From 2-01-FULL-39-28 sp964436165 (GTDB lineage: Bacteria > Patescibacteriota > Minisyncoccia > 2-02-FULL-40-12 > GWA2-44-9), in assembly GCA_964436165.1 (NCBI GenBank), contig CAYTBY010000007.1:1-41628 (forward strand): a stretch of DNA of 41,628 bases, written 5' to 3'. How positions within the stretch are numbered: position 1 is the first letter of the stretch; each line of letters starts with the position of its first letter. The position numbers and the translations under genes are program-made. Positions 22,706 to 28,629 of the stretch are shown piece by piece. A model generated the notes under the pieces. It did not search any database. It had not been told where the DNA came from and was given only the letters and a program-made list of their open reading frames with translations.

Positions 22706-23677
22706 AAATTTGAGGATATTATTTGCTTGGATAATTTACTGAAGGCTTGGAAAGAATTCTTATCCGGGAAGCGAAAAAAGCGCGATGTTCAGGAGTTCTC
22801 TCTGTATTTGATGGATAATCTTTTTTCTCTTCATAATGACCTACGCAATCATACATATACTCATGGCGGATATCAAGCTTTCAATATCTCCGATCCCAAG
22901 CCTCGAAACATAAACAAAGCTGTTGTTCGGGACAGGCTTTTTCACCATGCAATATATCGAGTATTGTATCCATTTTTCGATAGAATATTCATAGCTGATT
23001 CTTATTCATGCCGGATAGGCAAGGGCACGCATAGGGCATTGAACCGCTTTAGAAAATTCAGGTGTATTGTATCAAAGAACAACACCTGCACCTGCTGGAT
23101 ATTGAAATGTGATATCAGGAAGTTCTTTGACAATATAGAACATCAAATTCTAATTAGTATTTTAAAAAGCCATATACCGGATCAAAATACTATCTGGCTA
23201 CTGGAAAAAGTTATTCATAGTTTTTCAAAAACTTCCGGAAAAGGTCTTCCGCTAGGCAATTTAACTTCCCAGTTATTTGTTAATATCTATATGAATAAGT
23301 TCGATCAGTTTGTGAAACACAGAATGAAAGCGAAGTATTACATCAGATACGCCGATGATTTTATAATTTTATCTTATGACAAATCATGGCTTGAAGAGTT
23401 GTTGCCAAAAATTGGAGACTTTCTATCTGAAGAATTGGCGCTTCAATTGCATCCAGACAAAGTATTTATTAAAACTCTGTATTCGGGCATAGATTTTCTT
23501 GGCTGGGTTCATTTTCCAAAATACCGGGTATTGAGAACATCAACAAAATGGAGAATGTTTGCCAGGCTTGAGAAAACTCAAAAAGACGAAGTCATCTCTT
23601 CCTACCTTGGATTATTGAAACATGGAAATGCCAATAAGTTAAGAAATATGATAAAATATATGCGGTGCTCGATTTAG
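22697..23677 (+). CDS. DGR reverse transcriptase
   Basis: Group-II-intron-like reverse transcriptase of the DGR clade that copies TR RNA with adenine errors into cDNA. With a TTG start at 22697 (AAGGAGA directly upstream) it is 326 aa, within the DGR range. Asp139 in KCDIRKFFDNI, LGNLTSQ at 186-192 (the LGxxxSQ form typical of DGR enzymes) and YADD at 218-221 make up the palm motifs; all catalytic aspartates are intact. A frame reading back to 22619 adds 26 unconserved residues. There is no maturase or endonuclease domain. The stop lies inside the start of ybeY, so RT and a housekeeping gene are translationally coupled. The element looks functional. Confidence 0.96.
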   Translation: MIHKFEDIICLDNLLKAWKEFLSGKRKKRDVQEFSLYLMDNLFSLHNDLRNHTYTHGGYQAFNISDPKPRNINKAVVRDRLFHHAIYRVLYPFFDRIFIADSYSCRIGKGTHRALNRFRKFRCIVSKNNTCTCWILKCDIRKFFDNIEHQILISILKSHIPDQNTIWLLEKVIHSFSKTSGKGLPLGNLTSQLFVNIYMNKFDQFVKHRMKAKYYIRYADDFIILSYDKSWLEELLPKIGDFLSEELALQLHPDKVFIKTLYSGIDFLGWVHFPKYRVLRTSTKWRMFARLEKTQKDEVISSYLGLLKHGNANKLRNMIKYMRCSI

Positions 23678-24132
23678 TATTTCAAAATTCAACCGCAAGT
23701 AAAAAATACACCTCAAAATTTTTTGAGAAGATTTTAATTGGGGCGATAAAAAAATTAAAATTGAGTGACCAAAAAATAGAAGTCAGCGTCAACTTGGTAG
23801 GGGAGACGAAAATAAAACAGCTTAATAATAAGTTTCGTCACAAAAATAAAGTTACTGATGTCCTTTCTTTCCCAATGTCTGATAAGGCCCCTCGGAAAAT
23901 ACTAAATACTAGATACAAAATACTAGATACTGATCTTGGCGACATCTTCATCTGTTTATCATTTGCCAAAAACGAAGCAAAGAGCGAAAATATAAACATA
24001 GATAAAAAGCTGGCCCAACTGACCGTACACGGGTTTTTACATTTACTAGGATATGATCATGAACGTTCACGTAAGGAGGCGAAAAAGATGTTTGATATTG
24101 AAAACAAAATTTTAAGTAAACTGAAATTCTGA
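23665..24132 (+). CDS. ybeY: endoribonuclease YbeY (rRNA maturation factor)
   Basis: A 155-aa zinc-dependent RNase for 16S rRNA maturation and ribosome quality control. The metal site HGFLHLLGYDHE gives His122, His126 and His132. FRHKNKVTDVLSFPM and LGDIFIC are the other landmarks. Between LSFP and LGD it carries about 8-10 extra residues (KILNTRYKILDT) encoded by imperfect AATACTAGATAC repeats. The start is GTG at 23665, overlapping the RT stop by 13 bases; the family N-terminus is poorly conserved, so the exact start is uncertain. Confidence 0.93.
   Translation: MLDLVFQNSTASKKYTSKFFEKILIGAIKKLKLSDQKIEVSVNLVGETKIKQLNNKFRHKNKVTDVLSFPMSDKAPRKILNTRYKILDTDLGDIFICLSFAKNEAKSENINIDKKLAQLTVHGFLHLLGYDHERSRKEAKKMFDIENKILSKLKF
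23897..23930. repeat. ATACTAGATAC repeats inside ybeY
   Basis: Three imperfect copies of AATACTARATAC in frame, encoding KILNTRYKILDT in a loop that is shorter in typical YbeY. Confidence 0.75.
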
Positions 24133-24259
24133 ATGTAAAATGTAAATCTCAAAATGCAAAATGACAATGTAAAATTAAAAATTATTAAATATAAGCTTCT
24201 TAAAGATTTTACATTTTAATCTGTAATTTTCCATTTTGATTTTTAAATTTTAAATTTTT
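24133..24259. repeat. AT-rich imperfect inverted repeat before ftsA
   Basis: ATGTAAAATGTAAATCTCAAAATG-type sequence on the left matches TTTTACATTTTAATCTG and CCATTTTGATTTTTAAATTT on the right in inverse. It fills the gap between ybeY and ftsA. Confidence 0.65.
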
Positions 24260-25377
24260 ATGTCCCGTCCCCACACAATAACCGGAATTGACGTTGGTAA
24301 TTCCCAGGTTAAAATTGCCGTTGCTAAAATTAACAGCGATAGTTTAAAGCCGGAAATGATTGGCTGGGGAAGTTCTGTTTCTAACGGTTTGCGCCGGGGA
24401 GTGGTGGTGGATATGGAAGAGACGATAGAAAATGTTCGCTCAGCTCTTCAGCGGGCGGAAGCAATGGCCGGATTTCCTTTGAGAAGGGCTTATCTTGCCG
24501 TGAGCGGGCTTCATATAAATACCCAGACATCCCGAGGGGTGATTGCCGTTTCAAGAGCCGATAATGAAATCTCTCAAAGCGATATTGATCGGGTAATCAA
24601 GGCGGCCTCGGTGGTCAGCATGCCGGCTAACCGTGAAATAATCCATGTCATTCCAAAGAATTTTATTGTTGATGGTACGGAGTATGTTAAGAATCCTCTA
24701 GGCATGAAGGGCGTTCGTTTGGAAGCCGATGTTCTTATCGTTGACGGGCTTTCGCCTTATCTTCGGAATTTAGTCAAATGCGTTAACGAAAATAACATTG
24801 AAGTGGCGGGATTGGTTTATGCGCCCCTGGCTTCTGCTCTTTCAGTCTTGGATAGAAATCAAAAAGAATATGGCGTGGTTAATATTGATTTTGGGGGCGG
24901 GACTTCAAGTATGACGGTTTTCGAAGAGGCAGATCTGTTGCACAGTGTTATTCTGCCGGTTGGCTCAAGGCATATTACAAATGATCTAGCCGTTTTATTA
25001 AGAACTTCAATTGATGTAGCCGAAAGAATAAAACTTGAATATGGGGCAACATCTGATGCTGAAGATATGCGTCGCCGGGGGGAAATAGATCTTTCTGATC
25101 TGGTCGGTGAAGAAAATTATACCATTCAAAAAAAGCAACTCATTAGAGCAATCGATGCCAGAGCCCAAGAACTTTTTGATATTGTGGGCAATGAACTTAA
25201 AAAAGTTTCCAAAAGAGGGATTTTGCCGGCGGGTGTTGTTCTGTCTGGCGGAGGGGTGAATCTTCCCGGCCTGGCCATGCTTGCGAAAGAAAAACTTCGC
25301 CTGCCCGTCAGAATAGCCAGGTCGGTTAATTTTGAAGGTATGGCCGAGGTGGTTGATGATCCGGCTTTTTCAGTAGC
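24260..25377 (+). CDS. ftsA: cell division protein FtsA (3' end lost in gap)
   Basis: Actin-like ATPase that links FtsZ to the membrane. 372 residues are readable: phosphate-1 GIDVGNSQVKIAVA, the FtsA-specific 1C domain (about 85-165), phosphate-2 NIDFGGGTSSMTVF and the adenosine motif VVLSGGGVNLPGL. The gene enters the N gap at VVDDPAFSVA, so the last part, including any membrane-targeting helix, is missing. The few codons after the gap cannot be joined reliably. ftsZ follows, the usual ftsA-ftsZ order. Confidence 0.95.
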
Positions 25378-25477
25378 NNNNNNNNNNNNNNNNNNNNNNN
25401 NNNNNNNNNNNNNNNNNNNNNNNNNNNNNNNNNNNNNNNNNNNNNNNNNNNNNNNNNNNNNNNNNNNNNNNNNNNNN
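25378..25477. other. assembly gap (100 N)
   Basis: Exactly 100 N, the usual scaffold placeholder; true length is unknown. It removes the ftsA 3' end and possibly more. Confidence 0.99.
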
Positions 25478-25498
25478 TTACCCACAGATTTATCCACA
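25478..25498 (+). promoter_or_regulatory. two tandem DnaA boxes upstream of ftsZ
   Basis: TTACCCACA (25478-25486) and the perfect TTATCCACA (25490-25498), same strand, 12 bp apart start to start. They lie at the gap edge, so further boxes may be hidden. They could be DnaA control of ftsZ or part of a replication region. Confidence 0.6.
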
Positions 25499-25556
25499 GA
25501 AGTTTAATTTAAACTTGCAGAGGTTTTGGCTTTGTGATAATACAAGGTATCAGAAT

Positions 25557-25620
25557 AGGTTTTAGCTTCTAGGTTTTAGCTTTTAGGTTTTAATACCTAA
25601 TACCTAATACCTAATACCTA
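25557..25620. repeat. TTTTAGG / CCTAATA repeat directly before ftsZ
   Basis: Units of TAGGTTTTAGCTTCTAGG on one side and four CCTAATA units on the other form an imperfect hairpin ending two bases before the ftsZ start. Confidence 0.8.
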
Positions 25621-25622
25621 AA

Positions 25623-26780
25623 TTGGCTCAGATTAAACCAGCATTTGAAACATTTGCCAGAATAAAAGTTGTCGGTTGCGGCGGTTCCGGCGGCAATGCT
25701 TTAGCGCGGATGATTGAGGCCAGAATTCATGGCGTTGAATTTATTGCCATCAATACTGATGCCCAGGCTCTTCACAATACCAATGCCCCGACCAAAATTC
25801 ATATTGGCAAAAGTTTAACCAAGGGTCTAGGAGCGGGAATGAATCCAGATATTGGGAAACAGGCGGCCGTAGATACCAAAGAAGAAATAGGCACCGCTCT
25901 CAAGGGTTCGGATATGGTTTTTATTACTTGCGGTCTTGGCGGTGGCACTGGTACTGGTGCCGCGCCGATAGTAGCCGAGATTGCCCGCGAGATGGGCGCT
26001 CTTACGGTTGGTGTTGTCACCAAGCCATTTATGTTTGAAGGCGCCCAGAGAATGAGAATTGCCGAAGATGGCTGGCATTCTTTAAGGGAAAAAGTAGATG
26101 CCCTCATTACCATTCCGAATGATCGGCTCCTTTCGATTATTGATCGTAAGACCCCGCTTCTTGAATCATTTGCTATTGTTGATGATGTTTTACGGCAGGG
26201 CGTTCAGGGCATTTCCGATTTAATTACTATTCCCGGAATAATTAATGTTGACTTCGCCGATGTTAAAGCAGTAATGGCGAACTCCGGTTCCGCTTTGATG
26301 GGTATTGGGAGAGCAACGGGGGAGGATAGAGCAATAGAGGCGGCTAAAATTGCTATTAATTCTCCATTGCTTGAGGTAGCGATAGACGGAGCAAAAGGCG
26401 TCTTGTTCAATGTTTCTGGCGGTACTGATTTGGCGATGGCGGAAATAAATGAGGCGGCAAGAATCATCACCGAGCATATTGATCCTGATGCTAAAGTAAT
26501 TTTTGGGGCGGTACTGGATAATAATTTAAAGAAAGGCGAAATTAAAATAACCGTTGTCGCTACCGGTTTTAATAACGGCCACGCTGTTCAGCCAAGACCG
26601 GGAATGGCTCAGCAAAGACCCAACCTATTTGATAACGTTTCTGACGCTAAGAAAAACCCCGTTGTAATTCCAACAGTTTCTCACCCCAATGCCAACGGCT
26701 CGGTCAAGGAATTTGTTGACTCCTCGGTCATGGACGAGGATTTTGATATCCCGGCCTTCATCCGCCGAAAAATGAAGTAG
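25623..26780 (+). CDS. ftsZ: cell division protein FtsZ
   Basis: A 385-aa tubulin-like GTPase forming the division ring. The nucleotide motif VVGCGGSGGNAL, tubulin signature GGGTGTG (106-112), NADFADVK-like NVDFADVKAVM (T7 loop) and the C-terminal FtsA-binding peptide DFDIPAFIRRKMK are all present. The start is TTG at 25623 directly after a repeat, with no Shine-Dalgarno; no nearer in-frame start precedes the first beta strand. The spacer between core and tail is short and Asn/Pro rich. Confidence 0.96.
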   Translation: MAQIKPAFETFARIKVVGCGGSGGNALARMIEARIHGVEFIAINTDAQALHNTNAPTKIHIGKSLTKGLGAGMNPDIGKQAAVDTKEEIGTALKGSDMVFITCGLGGGTGTGAAPIVAEIAREMGALTVGVVTKPFMFEGAQRMRIAEDGWHSLREKVDALITIPNDRLLSIIDRKTPLLESFAIVDDVLRQGVQGISDLITIPGIINVDFADVKAVMANSGSALMGIGRATGEDRAIEAAKIAINSPLLEVAIDGAKGVLFNVSGGTDLAMAEINEAARIITEHIDPDAKVIFGAVLDNNLKKGEIKITVVATGFNNGHAVQPRPGMAQQRPNLFDNVSDAKKNPVVIPTVSHPNANGSVKEFVDSSVMDEDFDIPAFIRRKMK

Positions 26781-26794
26781 TTTATTTTTGTTTC

Positions 26795-27030
26795 GCTCTC
26801 GCCCCGCTCATTTCTCATCCGGCTCGCCGCATCAACAAATTACTGCGATATTTCTTCATTTTCTTGAATAAAAATTGGGTCCCTTCGTAATCCGCCAGCT
26901 GGCGGATACATCCCAATTTTGTATTCAATAAGAAAATATCATAAATATCTTGAATTTGTCCGCCTCCGCCAGTTGGCGGATGGCGGATGAAGCGGCTCAA
27001 AGGATTCGAAATGAGCGGGGCTACGCTCGC
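26795..27030. repeat. long near-palindrome C (236 bp)
   Basis: It runs from CGCCCCGCTCATTTC to GAAATGAGCGGGGCTACG, symmetric around TCCGCCAGCTGGCGGA (about 26888-26904). Inner arms such as AAAATTGGG and ATATTTCTTCATTTTCTTGAATA match in inverse with scattered indels. It fills most of the 326-bp ftsZ-fucosidase gap. No gene is supported inside. Confidence 0.8.
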
Positions 27031-27106
27031 TTATTTTTTCTCTTGAATTTTATTTGGTTTATTGTAATAATTGGCCAGGTTTGCTCTTTATAAATGAGGT
27101 TTAAAT

Positions 27107-28105
27107 ATGAATGATTCGCGTATGCTATGGTGGAAAGAAGCTAAATTCGGGATGTTTATTCACTGGGGTCTCTATTCTATACCGGCGGGAATATGGAATG
27201 GTCAGGAAGTTAGAAAATACGGAGAATGGATTATGGCTTATGGAAATATACCCAGAATAGAATACGAGTCACTTGTGCATCAATTTAACCCATCTAAATT
27301 TGATCCGAGATATTGGATTGGCCTAGCCAAGCAAGCCGGTATAAAATATATTGTTATGACCGCCAAACATCATGACGGATTTGCTTTGTGGCCGTCCAGG
27401 GCATCTGCTTTCAATGTTGTTGACTCTACTCCTTACGGGAAGGATATTCTCGCTCAAATTGCAAAAGAATGCGAAGTCCAAGGTCTTAGGTTTTGTTGTT
27501 ACTATTCAATTTTGGATTGGTATCATCCGTCGCAGCTTCCAGATTTAAAGGCAAAAAGTTCTCAAGCTGGCCATGCTTATAATATAATGAGTCCAGAAAG
27601 AAAAGACGAATATATCCAATATATGAAAGATCAGCTATCAGAGTTAATCCAAAACTATAATCCCGGAGTTATCTGGTTTGATGGGGAGTGGGTTAATTGG
27701 TGGACAGAACCAGACGGAAGAGGTTTGTGTAATTATCTGCGCCTACTAAAACCAGATATTATTGTAAATAACCGCATAGGCAAGGGGCGAAAAGGTTTTC
27801 AGGGTTTTAATAAAAGTCCAGACTATGTCGGAGACTACTGTACTCCAGAGCAGGAAATACCAGAAGTTGTAGAACCCGGTGTTTATTGGGAAACCTGCAT
27901 GACCATGAATGATACTTGGGGATTTAAATTATCTGATCACAACTGGAAATCTAGCCAAACCCTTATTAACCAGATTCGGCACGTAAACTCTATGGGAGGA
28001 AATTATCTTTTGAATGTTGGGCCTAGAGCAGATGGATTAATTCCAGAAGAAAGTCAAAAGATTCTGAAAGAAATTGGTGATTGGATGAGGGTGAGGAGAG
28101 AATAA
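27107..28105 (+). CDS. GH29 alpha-L-fucosidase-like glycosidase
   Basis: A 332-aa GH29 catalytic domain that would release alpha-L-fucose from glycans. WWKEAKFGMFIHWGLYS, the TAKHHDGFALWPS motif (fucose binding) and GVIWFDGEW with nucleophile Asp192 are clear; LLNVGPRADGLIPEE closes the barrel. Most GH29 enzymes are secreted and have a C-terminal beta domain; this one has neither signal peptide nor that domain. A cytosolic role on imported fucosides is therefore likelier. GAGG lies 8 bases before the ATG. It stands alone between two long palindromes. Confidence 0.9.
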   Translation: MNDSRMLWWKEAKFGMFIHWGLYSIPAGIWNGQEVRKYGEWIMAYGNIPRIEYESLVHQFNPSKFDPRYWIGLAKQAGIKYIVMTAKHHDGFALWPSRASAFNVVDSTPYGKDILAQIAKECEVQGLRFCCYYSILDWYHPSQLPDLKAKSSQAGHAYNIMSPERKDEYIQYMKDQLSELIQNYNPGVIWFDGEWVNWWTEPDGRGLCNYLRLLKPDIIVNNRIGKGRKGFQGFNKSPDYVGDYCTPEQEIPEVVEPGVYWETCMTMNDTWGFKLSDHNWKSSQTLINQIRHVNSMGGNYLLNVGPRADGLIPEESQKILKEIGDWMRVRRE

Positions 28106-28179
28106 TAGGTAGGAGAGATACAGTAGATCCTGAACAACTTTTTTCTATAAGGGTGACGTTAAATTCTTTTTTAAGATAG

Positions 28180-28202
28180 CGGCTGAATAAGCCGTTTTTT
28201 AA
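28180..28202 (+). terminator. terminator after fucosidase
   Basis: CGGCT/AGCCG stem with a 5-nt loop and T6. Confidence 0.7.
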
Positions 28203-28262
28203 TATCAAAAAGTAAGCGATTCCTTCCTTATTTCGCAGACCATCTTTTTTCAAGGGTAACAC

Positions 28263-28367
28263 AATGCTTAAATTAATTGATAATTTGGCTATATTGATTT
28301 CGGGTGTTGAGACTTCGGGAAACAGGGCCTGAAATCAATAAGCCAAATTGAGGTTAATTTAAGCATT
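28263..28367. repeat. long near-palindrome D (105 bp)
   Basis: AATGCTTAAATTAA ... TTAATTTAAGCATT with matching inner arms (ATTTGGCT, TATTGATTTC). It sits in the 524-bp gene-free stretch before nrdJ. Confidence 0.82.
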
Positions 28368-28593
28368 TGTCCGAAGAAATAAAGCCGGTCGAGAAGATAA
28401 GGAGGGATGAGCGTACTTATCCACTTTTTTTGGGCTTGAAAAAGATTGTGGCGGCGGTAGAATTAAAGTAGTGAGTGTAGCTTACAAATATATACGCTCA
28501 AGTTGAATACAATCCCGCTTTTAAGCGGGCCGCTTCTTCTCAAGAAGCGAGCCTCGCTCAAAATGAGCGGGTTCAAACATCTCTAATAGGCAA
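28368..28593. other. intergenic region upstream of nrdJ
   Basis: No gene supported. It holds a one-mismatch DnaA box (TTATCCACT, 28417-28425) and a run of small hairpins: CCCGCTTTTAAGCGGG, GCTTCTTCTCAAGAAGC and CGCTCAAAATGAGCG. I found no cobalamin-riboswitch landmarks. Confidence 0.5.
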
Positions 28594-28618
28594 AAATATC
28601 GCCTTGGGGGCGATATTT
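28594..28618 (+). promoter_or_regulatory. hairpin 11 nt before nrdJ start
   Basis: AAATATCGCC/GGCGATATTT with a 5-nt loop. No Shine-Dalgarno separates it from the ATG, so it may affect translation. Confidence 0.5.
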
Positions 28619-28629
28619 GTTCTAAAAAT

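Noticed and set aside
25478..25507. Continuation of ftsA after the N gap to a stop at 25505
   Set aside because: The gap length is a placeholder, so frame cannot be carried across. The visible bases are DnaA-box-like, and LPTDLSTEV is no FtsA tail.
28106..28629. Cobalamin riboswitch before the B12-dependent nrdJ
   Set aside because: No B12-box-like sequence or matching fold could be found; only simple hairpins and a long palindrome.
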